Below are positions 1 through 9,200 of a stretch of 16,072 bases of DNA, piece after piece. How positions within the stretch are numbered: the first letter of the stretch is position 1; the number at the start of each line of letters is the position of its first letter. Made by a program: the position numbers and the translations under genes. Location: contig CAKOVG010000021.1 in NCBI GenBank assembly GCA_934121875.1, forward strand, positions 1 through 16,072, given 5' to 3'. Below the pieces are notes generated by a model. It saw nothing but the letters and a program-made list of their open reading frames with translations. It ran no database searches and was not told the DNA's origin. This DNA is from an uncultured Clostridia bacterium (GTDB taxonomy: Bacteria > Bacillota > Clostridia > TANB77 > CAG-508).

Positions 1-18
1 AAAGAAAGGAAGAATTTT

Positions 19-558
19 ATGAAAGTTTTAGTTATTTCAGATATCCATGGTTCTGGATATTATGCAGAAAAAATAAAGGAAATAAATGAAAGGGAAAAGC
101 CAGACAAAATTGTTTTATTAGGTGATTTGTATTATCACGGACCAAGAAATGATTTAAGTCAAGAATATAATCCGATGAAAGTTGCTGAAATTCTTAATTC
201 GTTGAAAGATAAACTTTTGGTTGTAAGAGGAAATTGCGATGCCGAAGTTGATGAGATGATTTCTGAGTTTGAGTTTAATGATCATATTTTGATGGAGATT
301 AATGGTAAGATGTTTTATTTTACTCACGGTCATAAGTATAATATTGAGAAGATTCCTTATGATGATTTTGATGTTATGATGTATGGTCATATTCACCAAG
401 GTTTTATTGAGGAGAAAGAAGGTTTAGTTTTTGCAAATCCTGGGTCTATTTCTTTGCCTAAGGGTGGAAGCAGACATAGTTATATTGTGGTTGATGGTGA
501 TGGGATTTGTTTGAAGGATGTTGAGGGAGATGTTTTGGAGGAGTATGGAGTGAGGTAG
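19..558 (+). CDS. yfcE: YfcE-type metallophosphoesterase (phosphodiesterase)
   Basis: A 179-residue cytoplasmic calcineurin-like phosphodiesterase. YfcE of E. coli (about 184 residues) hydrolyses artificial phosphodiesters with Mn2+ and its natural substrate is uncertain. All metal-site motifs are visible in order: DIHG (D8, H10), GDLYYHGPRND (D36), RGNCD (N72, D74), THGH (H103, H105) and YGHIH (H124, H126), followed by the family NPGS and PKGG motifs. HGPRN and RGNCD-x-EVD are specific to YfcE within the wider superfamily. The ATG has an AAAGGAAG site a few bases upstream. Length is normal, with no signal peptide or membrane segment. It looks like a core-genome gene: the 3' half is G-rich and uses GAG, GGG and TTG codons, unlike the A-rich genes that follow. 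Function as a phosphodiesterase is secure; the physiological role is not. Confidence 0.92.
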   Translation: MKVLVISDIHGSGYYAEKIKEINEREKPDKIVLLGDLYYHGPRNDLSQEYNPMKVAEILNSLKDKLLVVRGNCDAEVDEMISEFEFNDHILMEINGKMFYFTHGHKYNIEKIPYDDFDVMMYGHIHQGFIEEKEGLVFANPGSISLPKGGSRHSYIVVDGDGICLKDVEGDVLEEYGVR

Positions 559-603
559 GATTATTTACAATTTTGGAAGTAGAGTTGTTTGGGATGCAAA
601 AAG

Positions 604-628
604 AAAAGGAGTTTTTTTACTCTTTTTT
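604..628 (+). terminator. Weak intrinsic terminator after yfcE
   Basis: The arm at 604-612 (AAAAGGAGT) pairs with 619-627 (ACTCTTTTT) through one G-U pair around a six-T loop, and the right arm itself supplies the U tract. It lies 45 bases after the phosphodiesterase stop codon. It is an A/U-rich hairpin of modest strength, so some read-through is possible. Confidence 0.55.
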
Positions 629-651
629 ATAGTAAAAATATAATATATAAT
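616..651 (+). promoter_or_regulatory. Possible promoter for the 922-residue gene
   Basis: TTTACT at 616-621 and TATAAT at 639-644 are 17 bases apart, and a second TATAAT lies at 646-651. The -35 matches consensus at four of six positions and overlaps the preceding terminator hairpin. The leader to the start codon would be about 75 bases. In DNA this AT-rich, TATAAT alone is weak evidence. Confidence 0.35.
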
Positions 652-724
652 GCAATAGAACATGGAGAATAAGTTATTTGTGTTAAAATATAAAAAAATA
701 TGAAGAAATAATAGGTGATTGATA

Positions 725-3493
725 ATGAAATCTTTATTTTTACTTTGTGAGTATGGAATACCAATTTCTACAATTAGAATTTTAATAAGAAATAATATAT
801 CTTTTGATGATTTATTATTTAATAGTAATAAATTGAATAGGATTTTTGGGAAAAATAGCATAAAAAAACAACAGGTTATAGATAAAGCAAAAAAAGTAAT
901 TTTAGATGGAAAGCAAAATTCTATGTATGAGCTTATTCAATATGGATTGTCAACAGGTATAGTAGATAAACTTGTGGAACATGGAATAAATATAACAGAT
1001 ATTAATAAAAGCGTACTTGAAAAAAATAAAATATTTGGTGTAACATATCAGAAGATAATAGATGCACATAAAGAGTGGGCTAAAAGTACAAACTATAAAA
1101 TTCCTTTAGATGAGAATACTTTGAAAGACATAATAGAGTTAAATGTAGGACATAAATCGTTTGAGTTTGAGAGTTTAAAAAATATTGTAAAAGACAATGG
1201 CTATGATTGTCAAATGTTTGAAGAATTATTCTATAAATTGAATTTACCTAAAAAAGAAAATAAATATTATTATCCTTTTAATATTTATGATTTAACAAAA
1301 TATGGATTATCTAAAGGGAACCTTAATTTTTTGATAGAAAATAGTATATCTTTTGAAGACATAAATATAGAATTAAAAGAGAAATATAATATTATGCCAT
1401 ATAAATTTAAACAGATTATGCAAGCATATAATAAGTTATTAGAAATTAATAATTATATTCCACCTGTAAATAGTAGTAGATTAATGAAAGTCCTAATTAA
1501 AAGTTTTAAATTTGAAGAATATTCTATTTATAAAGTTTACGAAATTTTGCCAAATGAAGAAAAAGAGAATATTAACAAAAGTCTATCGGAACTTTTGCAA
1601 TTTAAAAAAGTGACTAGAAATAGCGAAAATAATTATTTAAATGTATTTCCAAAGTTAGAAGAAAAGTTAAAACAAATAGAAAATAAAAATAATCATTATG
1701 ATATTCTTATAAAGAAACTTTCAGGAATGACATTAGAACAAATAGGTCAAGAATATGGATTGACAAGAGAAAGAATTAGACAAATATTTACAAAAGAACT
1801 TAATAAAATTAAAGACATAGATGAAGATAGATTTGCTGATATTTTTCAAAAATATAATTTTGATGAAGATTTATTTTGCAACTATTTTAATGAGAATAAG
1901 CAAACATATTATTATTTAAAAGAAAAATATCAAAGTGGCGAATTAGAAGCCTACGAATTGTTAAATGAAATTGACATTACTGAGGAACAATCAGAATTAA
2001 TAAGAAAAAGATATAATTTAATTATTTATAACGAAGAAAATATTGTTGCAACTAAACCTTCAATATTGGTTTCTATTCTTAAAGCAAGTGATAATCAAGT
2101 TGATTATGAAACTATAATGTTAAAATATAATAAGATTATTGATGAAAATGACTTGAAACTAGATAAACTTTCTTTAAAAGATTATAGAAATATTGATTCT
2201 ATCCTTAACAGAAATCTATGTGTTTTGAATACATTGGGAAGTTCTTATAGATATTATAATTGCAATGATTTAGACCAAGATGATTATAATGAATTAAAAA
2301 AATTATTTGATATAGAACCCGGAGTGTACTCTGCTGAATTATTCTTTAAAGATAATCCAATGTTGATGAAAAGAATAGATATTAGAGATGAATATGAATT
2401 GCATAATTTATTTAGAAAAGCATTAGGAAATTTTAATGAAAAGATTGTTTATGCTAGAATGCCAGATATTTATATTGACTGTGATGATAAGGTTGCGTTT
2501 ATAGATGAAAAAATACAAGAATTATCACCTGTTACATTAGATGAATTTGCAGAATATATTTATCAAAACTACGGACATAAAATTAACACGATGAAGGCTT
2601 ATATAGTTGCTAATTTCAGTAATTACATAAATAATAGAAATGATATTACATATTTAATTACCGATTGTCCTATATTTAAAGAAGAACAATATTTATTTAT
2701 GAAAGAATATTTAAAAGATGACGTTTATTCAAATATTACAATAAAAAAATTATTAACTGAAAAATTTGATGTCAACGATTTTAAATTATTAAATAACTTG
2801 AACTTTGATAAACTAGGATATAAAGTAAGGGGCAATTATATAATGAAAAGTAGTATAACTAGCCTAGAAACATATTTTAGAGAAAAAGTATTAAATCAAG
2901 ATTATTATATTATTCCTAATGAATTAAAGAAAATAGGTTCAACATTTACAAGTTATTTGTATAGATTGATTTATGAAAAAATATTATTTAAAGTAGATGA
3001 TGAAAAATATATTACAATTTCAAAGTTAAATAAAATGGGAATATATGAAAGTGACATTGATGAATTTATTAACAACATAGAGAAAGTAATTCCTGAAAAT
3101 GAATATTTTAATTTGCATATTTTAAACACAGATTTTGAAAGTAAATTATTTAATTATGATTTTCCTGATTGTTTCTTTGAAAATATAATTATGATTATTA
3201 ATGATGTTAAAATGTTTAGACTAAAAAATAATATGTTATTTATAAAAACGACAGAAACTGCAACAAGAGAGAAATTTATAAACAGTTTTATAGTAAAGGA
3301 TAAAACATATATTTCCGAAATAAAGGAAAAAATAAAATGTAAATATGATATTGATTTACAAGAAAGTTATATAAAAGAATTTATAAACAAAAATAAATAT
3401 TACTTGCAATCAAATACTAATTGCGTTTATTTGAATAAAGAAAAATATGAAGAGGAAATTAGTCAATGGGATATATTGCAATATATTGACTAG
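725..3493 (+). CDS. Large sigma-70 region-4-like HTH protein, function unknown
   Basis: I do not recognise this 922-residue protein as a whole. Near residues 325-360 it has a clear sigma-factor region-4-like helix-turn-helix: MTLEQIGQEYGLTRERIRQI, with the TRERIRQI recognition helix. The N-terminal third holds three degenerate repeats of about 45 residues, starting near residues 10, 73 and 193 with YG(I/L)(P/S), then a helix, then a hydrophobic I-x-(I/F)-x-D-(I/L) turn and a closing I(I/M)-x-A helix. They recall the helix-hairpin-helix style of the RNA polymerase alpha C-terminal domain. The remaining ~550 residues are acidic/lysine-rich and mostly helical in character, without catalytic motifs that I can see, signal peptide or membrane segments. 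ATG 725 is preferred over TTG 719 because AGGTGA at 713-718 sits six bases before it. It is a separate transcription unit, 146 bases ahead of the Ssp operon. Regulator of that operon is a reasonable guess; a structural or sensor component is the alternative. Confidence 0.75.
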   Translation: MKSLFLLCEYGIPISTIRILIRNNISFDDLLFNSNKLNRIFGKNSIKKQQVIDKAKKVILDGKQNSMYELIQYGLSTGIVDKLVEHGINITDINKSVLEKNKIFGVTYQKIIDAHKEWAKSTNYKIPLDENTLKDIIELNVGHKSFEFESLKNIVKDNGYDCQMFEELFYKLNLPKKENKYYYPFNIYDLTKYGLSKGNLNFLIENSISFEDINIELKEKYNIMPYKFKQIMQAYNKLLEINNYIPPVNSSRLMKVLIKSFKFEEYSIYKVYEILPNEEKENINKSLSELLQFKKVTRNSENNYLNVFPKLEEKLKQIENKNNHYDILIKKLSGMTLEQIGQEYGLTRERIRQIFTKELNKIKDIDEDRFADIFQKYNFDEDLFCNYFNENKQTYYYLKEKYQSGELEAYELLNEIDITEEQSELIRKRYNLIIYNEENIVATKPSILVSILKASDNQVDYETIMLKYNKIIDENDLKLDKLSLKDYRNIDSILNRNLCVLNTLGSSYRYYNCNDLDQDDYNELKKLFDIEPGVYSAELFFKDNPMLMKRIDIRDEYELHNLFRKALGNFNEKIVYARMPDIYIDCDDKVAFIDEKIQELSPVTLDEFAEYIYQNYGHKINTMKAYIVANFSNYINNRNDITYLITDCPIFKEEQYLFMKEYLKDDVYSNITIKKLLTEKFDVNDFKLLNNLNFDKLGYKVRGNYIMKSSITSLETYFREKVLNQDYYIIPNELKKIGSTFTSYLYRLIYEKILFKVDDEKYITISKLNKMGIYESDIDEFINNIEKVIPENEYFNLHILNTDFESKLFNYDFPDCFFENIIMIINDVKMFRLKNNMLFIKTTETATREKFINSFIVKDKTYISEIKEKIKCKYDIDLQESYIKEFINKNKYYLQSNTNCVYLNKEKYEEEISQWDILQYID

Positions 3494-3522
3494 CAATTAT
3501 TGATTATTGCTAGTTTTTTTTT
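3490..3522 (+). terminator. Intrinsic terminator after the 922-residue gene
   Basis: CTAGCAAT (3490-3497) pairs perfectly with ATTGCTAG (3506-3513) around an eight-base loop, followed by nine T residues at 3514-3522. The left arm includes the TAG stop codon of the gene. This separates the gene transcriptionally from the Ssp operon. Confidence 0.88.
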
Positions 3523-3559
3523 AGAAAATAAAGAACTGGAAGAACTTTTCTTTTTAAGA

Positions 3560-3588
3560 TTGTTTATCCAGAAAAAATATGATATAAT
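3560..3588 (+). promoter_or_regulatory. Strong extended -10 promoter of the ssp operon
   Basis: TTGTTT at 3560-3565 and TATAAT at 3583-3588 are 17 bases apart, and TG at 3580-3581 gives an extended -10 (TGaTATAAT). Transcription would start near 3595, leaving a leader of about 45 bases before the first gene. No other comparable site was noted before the following eight closely packed genes, so it probably drives the whole operon. Confidence 0.78.
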
Positions 3589-3602
3589 TTTAATTGTTAA
3601 AA
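3588..3602 (+). promoter_or_regulatory. Candidate operator at the ssp transcription start
   Basis: TTTTAA-TTG-TTAAAA is a perfect 6-3-6 inverted repeat that begins at the last base of the -10 box and covers the predicted start of transcription, a typical place for a repressor to bind. The caveat is composition: short A/T palindromes are frequent by chance in this DNA. Confidence 0.25.
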
Positions 3603-3623
3603 CACTTATATTTAGGATGAAGT

Positions 3624-3642
3624 TAGGAGGTCAAATGAAGTG
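3624..3642 (+). promoter_or_regulatory. Ribosome site and GTG start of the sspD-like gene
   Basis: TAGGAGG at 3624-3630 lies nine bases before GTG 3640. The nearer ATG at 3635 is out of frame and reads only Met-Lys-stop, its TGA overlapping the GTG. An upstream ATG at 3617 in that same frame would give an eight-codon leader peptide ending at the same TGA. GTG 3640 is chosen because the first zinc-ribbon cysteines (C6, C9) follow at once and no in-frame ATG precedes them. Confidence 0.65.
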
Positions 3643-5391
3643 ATAAAATATGAATGCAGAAAATGTGATGGTTTGATTTGCGAAACAAGTATATGTCCTG
3701 TATGCAATGAACGTACGTATATAAATAAGTCTGAGATATTTTATTGCGATAATTGCAATATACCATTATTTGATAAAATATGTCCTATATGCAATTCTGA
3801 GGCTAGATATTTCGGCACAGATGTTAGGCCTGTATTTGCAGAAGAAAGGTTGTTATTAGAATGTATTTTAGATAAACCTTTTGTGTTTGCTGAAAAATCT
3901 GTATGGAATACTTCTGGAAACAATTATTATGTAAATGGTGAAAAAATAAAATTTGTTATTAAAGATGTTGTTAATGAAAAAAATGCTGATGAAATTAGAA
4001 CAAAAATAGAACAAAATAAAGAAAAAAATAGGATATATGAAGATAATTTCTTAAAACAAAATTATATTATCAATTTTATTAAGGCTAATAGAATTAGATA
4101 CAATTCTATTGTAACAGAAGCCCACGAATATATTAAAAAGGTTTCTCAAAAATACGACTATGATTCAATGTTCGTTTCGTTTTCGGGTGGAAAAGATTCA
4201 ACGGTTACTAGCGATTTAGTTATAAATGCGTTAAATAACGAAATGATTATACATATTTATGGTGATACAACATTAGAATATCCTGAAACAGGAGTTTATC
4301 TTGAAGAATTTAGAAAAATACACCCAAGAACTCCGATGCTAATTGCAAAAAATAAAGACCAAGATTTTAATGAACTTTGCAAAGTTATAGGACCACCTAG
4401 TAGAATGATGAGATGGTGTTGCACTATTTTTAAAACGGGTTCTATTACAAGAAAAATTGATTCAACATTTAAAAATAAAATAAAGGTTTTGACATTTCAA
4501 GGACTAAGAAGAAATGAATCTATCGCTAGAAGCAAATATGATAGAGAGAGTAACGGGGCAAAAATAACTAAACAACAAACTGTTGCACCAATAATAGATT
4601 GGCTTGACTTTGATGTTTGGCTATATATTTTGACTAGAAATATTCCATTTAATAATGCATATAAAAAAGGATTTTCTCGCGTTGGCTGTTGGTGTTGCCC
4701 AAATAATTCATATTGGTCAGAGTATCTTTCAAATATTTATATGAATGAACAATATACAAAATTTCATAATATATTAGTTGATTTTGCAAAACAAATTGGC
4801 AAACCAGATCCAAAAGAATATGTTTCTTCAGGAGGATGGAAAGCTAGACAAGGTGGTAATGGGTTAAATTATAGTAATAATGCAATATTGAGTTTTAAGC
4901 CCTGTGTATTAGAGGAAAATGCTTATAATTTTGAACTTAATAAACCAATAACAGAAACTTTATACGAATTATTTAAACCTTTTGGCTTATTGGATTTTAA
5001 TATTGGAAATAAACGATTAGGAGAAGTATATGTTTTAGGAAAAAAAGATAAACAACCGTTATTAAAGTTGACCGGAAAAATTGGACAAAATCTATTGAAA
5101 GTATCAGTGCTGAGAGAAACAGCCGTTTTTTGCAATCCTAAAATTAATGAAATGCTAATAAAAAATCAAATAACTAAATTTCAAACTTGTATTGGATGTA
5201 TGGCTTGCGAAAGCGTTTGCAAATACAATGCAATAAACATTAGACATAACGAAATGCAAAAAGGGGAAAAGTTTAATATTTCATATACTATTGATGAAAA
5301 AAAATGCGTTGGTTGTTTAGAATGTGTAAAACATTTTAGTGGTGGTTGTTATATGAAAAAAGTATTAAGGACTAAACAAGGTAAGGAGTAA
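3640..5391 (+). CDS. sspD: SspD/DndC-like PP-loop sulfurtransferase with zinc ribbons and ferredoxin domain
   Basis: A 583-residue protein of the PAPS reductase/DndC family. In phosphorothioation systems this ATP pyrophosphatase is thought to activate the DNA backbone so that sulfur can replace a non-bridging oxygen. Domains in order: two N-terminal zinc ribbons (C6/C9 with C19/C22; C36/C39 with C48/C51); the PP-loop domain with SGGKDS at 182-187, GDTTLEYPET, WCC at 259-261, RRNES, and GCWCC at 349-353; then a C-terminal ferredoxin-like domain. The latter has one classical 4Fe-4S motif (C517, C520, C523, C527) and a second, looser set (C556, C559, C562, C570) where the last spacing is seven instead of three. 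The paired cysteines around the PP-loop probably hold an iron-sulfur cluster as in DndC. It is the first gene of the operon and is followed by a DUF4007 gene after four bases. An ordinary assimilatory PAPS reductase is ruled out by the domain set and neighbours. Confidence 0.87.
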   Translation: MIKYECRKCDGLICETSICPVCNERTYINKSEIFYCDNCNIPLFDKICPICNSEARYFGTDVRPVFAEERLLLECILDKPFVFAEKSVWNTSGNNYYVNGEKIKFVIKDVVNEKNADEIRTKIEQNKEKNRIYEDNFLKQNYIINFIKANRIRYNSIVTEAHEYIKKVSQKYDYDSMFVSFSGGKDSTVTSDLVINALNNEMIIHIYGDTTLEYPETGVYLEEFRKIHPRTPMLIAKNKDQDFNELCKVIGPPSRMMRWCCTIFKTGSITRKIDSTFKNKIKVLTFQGLRRNESIARSKYDRESNGAKITKQQTVAPIIDWLDFDVWLYILTRNIPFNNAYKKGFSRVGCWCCPNNSYWSEYLSNIYMNEQYTKFHNILVDFAKQIGKPDPKEYVSSGGWKARQGGNGLNYSNNAILSFKPCVLEENAYNFELNKPITETLYELFKPFGLLDFNIGNKRLGEVYVLGKKDKQPLLKLTGKIGQNLLKVSVLRETAVFCNPKINEMLIKNQITKFQTCIGCMACESVCKYNAINIRHNEMQKGEKFNISYTIDEKKCVGCLECVKHFSGGCYMKKVLRTKQGKE

Positions 5392-5395
5392 ACTT

Positions 5396-6253
5396 ATGGA
5401 AATAAAATTAAAATTAAAAAGGCACGAAAGTTTTTCTATTAGAGAAGGCTGGCTTGCCAAAGGAATAAAAAATGTAAAAGAGTATGGAAATGTTTTTGCA
5501 TTACAAAATGCAACCAATATTCTTGGAATTGGTACAAATATGGTTAAATCTTTAAAATATTGGATGACTGCAACAAAACTAATAGAAGAAAAGAACAGAG
5601 AAATAATGTTATCTGATTTTGGAAGTATTATTAATGAATATGATCCTTATCTGGAAGACATATTTTCTTGGTGGTTAATTCATATTAATATGATTACTAA
5701 TATTGATGACGCATACATTTATAATTTGTTTTTTAATAAATGTAATATAAAGACTTTTACAAAAAGAGAATTGTACGAAAAACTTTATGCGTTGCTTACA
5801 AATGAAAAATTAACATTTAATGAAAATATTTTACAAGATGAGGTTAATATGATTATCAAAACTTATACGATTGATGAGAAAATTGATAATCCAGAAAATA
5901 ATTTTATTTGTCCTTTATCAGAATTGAACTTGCTAAAAAAAGTTGATAGAGATACATACGAAAAAAATAGACCTGAAATCAGAAATTTGCCTTTTTGGGT
6001 AGTGTACTACATTATATGCTTGTTATTAGATGATAGAGATAATATTAGCATTGATGAATTGTTGAAGGAAGAAAACAGTCCAGCAAAATTATTAAATATG
6101 GATAAGAATCTAATTAATGAATATCTTGATGAAATGAAGAAAAATGACCTTATAATTATAAATAGGACTGCCGGACTTAATATGGTTTATTTAAAAAAGA
6201 AACTCTCTCTCAATGAAATTGCAGAAGAATATTTTAAGGGGGATAGAGTATGA
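5396..6253 (+). CDS. sspB: DUF4007 protein, SspB-like DNA nickase component
   Basis: A 285-residue protein with the DUF4007 signature: HESF at 10-13, REGWL, then an NAT-x-ILGIGTNMV-x-SL-x-YW block at about 38-56 and a SDFG turn near 73-76. DUF4007 proteins travel with PP-loop sulfurtransferases in phosphorothioation loci. The SspB of the SspABCD system is, to my knowledge, of this family and nicks DNA to allow single-strand sulfur insertion. The first block resembles a DNA-binding helix-turn-helix, while the C-terminal half is charged and helical. I cannot point to the nuclease residues from sequence alone. The start has AAGGAG seven bases upstream. The gene begins four bases after the sulfurtransferase gene and its TGA overlaps the next ATG (ATGA), implying coupled translation and a shared complex. 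Confidence 0.77.
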   Translation: MEIKLKLKRHESFSIREGWLAKGIKNVKEYGNVFALQNATNILGIGTNMVKSLKYWMTATKLIEEKNREIMLSDFGSIINEYDPYLEDIFSWWLIHINMITNIDDAYIYNLFFNKCNIKTFTKRELYEKLYALLTNEKLTFNENILQDEVNMIIKTYTIDEKIDNPENNFICPLSELNLLKKVDRDTYEKNRPEIRNLPFWVVYYIICLLLDDRDNISIDELLKEENSPAKLLNMDKNLINEYLDEMKKNDLIIINRTAGLNMVYLKKKLSLNEIAEEYFKGDRV

Positions 6254-9200
6254 AATATAGTGATATAGTTGGAGTTAATGAGAACTTTCAATACTCTGTA
6301 AATTTACAATTTGATATAAATAACATTGATAAAATAAAAGAATATATACCAACAAAAGATGGATGTGAATTGCTAAAAAAATATATAGAAAGTATTGTTA
6401 ATGGAAAAAACAGGGCTACTACCTTAGTTGGACCTTATGGAAAAGGAAAGTCACATTTGTTACTTGTTCTTATTACTTTATTAAATGATTATGAAAAAAA
6501 TGATATTAAATACATTGATGAATTTATAGTTAAAATAAGAAATATTGATGAGGAATTGTATGATACATTAAAAAATATAAGAGAAAGAAAGTTACGACTA
6601 ATGCCAGTTATTATTAATAGTAATTATGGTGATCTTAACCAAGCCTTTTTGTTGGCTTTATCAGAAGCATTAGAGCGTGAAAAATTATCTGATGTTATCG
6701 TAAATACATATTTTGATGTTGCTATTAAAGTAATTGAAAAATGGGAAGAAAAGTATCAAGTTGCTGTTGAAGATTTTAAAAAATGCTTAAAAGAATATAA
6801 TTGCAGTTTGAAAGATTTGAAAAAGGGATTGAAAAATTATTCAGAAGAATATTATGAAATATTTAAAAATGTTTATAGTTGCATTTTACACGGTCAAGAG
6901 TTTAATCCATTAGTAAATTCTGATATTATAAAAACATATAAAGATATGACACACGAAATTACAAAATACAATTATACTGGTATTTTTATAGTTTTTGATG
7001 AGTTTAGTAAATTCCTAGAATATGTAGAAAATAGTCATATGATGAAAGACTTGAAACTTTTACAAGATTTTGCAGAACTTGCAAATAGAACTGGTAGTAA
7101 TGAGCAAATACATTTGAGTTGTATAACTCATAAAACAATAAATCAATATGCTCATAATTTAGATGAAGATAAAGCAAATGCTTTCAAAACAGTGGAAGGT
7201 AGATTTAAAGAATTATATTTTAACAGAAGTATTGAGCAAAATTATGAAATAGTATCATATGCATTACAAAAAAAAGAAAATTTTGATAAATACTATAAAC
7301 AAGAGTATTCAAAAAATATATCAGTTTATAACGACATAAAAAAAATAAAGATATTTGAAAATATCGAAAATATAGAAGAAGTTTTATATAAGGGCTGTTT
7401 TCCATTAAACCCTATAACAGTTTTTGCTTTAATTCAATTATCAGAAAAAATCGCCCAGAATGAAAGAACTTTATTTACTTTTTTAACAGATGACGATTCT
7501 AATAGTTTAAAAAGTTTTATAAAGCAAAACAGTGATGGATTATTTAATATAAATAATGTATATGATTACTTTAAGCCTTTGTTTAAAAAAGATATTGATA
7601 GTTCTATCAAAGATGTATGGATGAAATCGGAAAATGCTTTAAGTAAAGTAAAAGAGAAGAATGAAATAAATATAGTAAAATCATTAAGTATCATATATAT
7701 GATTGGTGAAATTGAAACATTAATTCCAGATGATATAACTATTAGGTTGTCACTTGATTTAACAAATGAAGAATATATGTTGGCAATTAACAATCTAATT
7801 GAAAAAAGTATAATTAAAAGAAAAAAAATAACTGACGAATTAGAATTTTCAACAATTTATAACAGAGAGTTATCAAAAGAGGTTAAAAGATTAGTTGAAA
7901 ATCAATTTTATGATATTAATATAAAAGATACATTAAATGAAGTAATTAATAAAAGTTATTGTTTGCCAAGAAGATATAATGAAGAATATAAGATTACAAG
8001 ATTTTTTAAAAATGTATATTTAAGTGAAAAAGAACTACTATCATTCTCTGACTTTGGATTGATACTTGAAAATGAATACTGTGATGGAATAATTATAAAT
8101 CTTATTAGAGAATCTAGAAATATTCAAGAAATAAGAGAACATTTTTCAAAAATAGATAATAATAAAGTAGTGTTATCAATACCAAAAACTATTTTTAGCA
8201 AGAATTTAATAAATATACTAAAAGAATATAAAGCAATTAATTATATGATAAAAGAAAATAGTGGAAATGATGAAATTGGGACAGAATTAAATCTTATGTT
8301 AAAAGAAACTGTTGAAGCGATTGAAGAACAAGTAACACTTTATTTTGATAAAGAGAATATTCAAGAATATATTTATAGAAATAATATTGAAAGAAAAGTT
8401 AAAAATGTAAGTTCTTATTTATCTGATATTTGTGCTAATATTTATAATAAAACACCAATAATTAACAATGAAATGATTAACAAAAAAGACTTAACTGCAC
8501 CAATAAAAAAAGCAAGAGATATTGTTATTGATACAATTTTATTAAATGATCAATCTTTAATAAAAAGCAAGACAAGTGCCGAAGCAACAATATATAAGGC
8601 AATAGTGGAAAAAAAGAATAGTGATTCAATAAAAGATGTTATTGAAGTTATTAACAAGTTTATTGAACAAAGTGAAAATACAAAAATCTCTTTTTCAAAA
8701 CTTTACTCAATATTAACTGCTGAACCATATTCAATTAGAAAGGGAATAATTCCTATATTAATTGCAATGTCCCTATATAATTTTTCAGATATTATTGTAA
8801 TATATTTTATGAATAAGGAAATTGATTTAGATTCTTCTAATTTAATAAAAATTAACGATAATCCAGAAAAATATTATATACATACTGAAAAAGGAACAAC
8901 TGATAAGATAAAATATTTGTCTAACTTGATGTATTTATATGGTGTTCCAAATTTAGATACACAAAGAATTAATTTGAAAAAATTAGTTGATACAATGAGA
9001 AGATGGATTTTATCTTTGCCAAGAATTATAAGAGAATATACATATTCCAGGGATTTTCCTGAAATAAAAGAAGCATATATAACAATAAAAGATGAGTTAT
9101 TAAGACCAGATATAAATAATAATGAATTTATTTACACTCGTTTATTTGAAATATTAAATACTAATAATTATGAAAATGTAATAGCCGAAATTAGTGCAAT

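Noticed and set aside
154..399. Reverse-strand open frame inside the phosphodiesterase gene, with similar frames opposite other genes (565-861, 3741-3923, 4923-5135, 7220-7405, 7566-7793, 13411-13683, 13929-14147, 14179-14373)
   Set aside because: All run antisense to well-supported genes, have low-complexity Ile/Phe/Leu/Ser-rich products and no family motifs. They are shadows of AT-rich coding DNA.
681..688. TGTTAAAA is also found at 3595-3602 and 15962-15969, one copy in each intergenic region, as if a shared operator
   Set aside because: An eight-base A/T-rich word is expected often by chance in this DNA, and the flanks do not agree between the three copies.
559..724. Possible attachment site or direct repeat flanking the island, compared with 15837-16072
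   Set aside because: I found no shared repeat longer than short A/T words between the two gaps, and there is no integrase, transposase or tRNA gene in the window.
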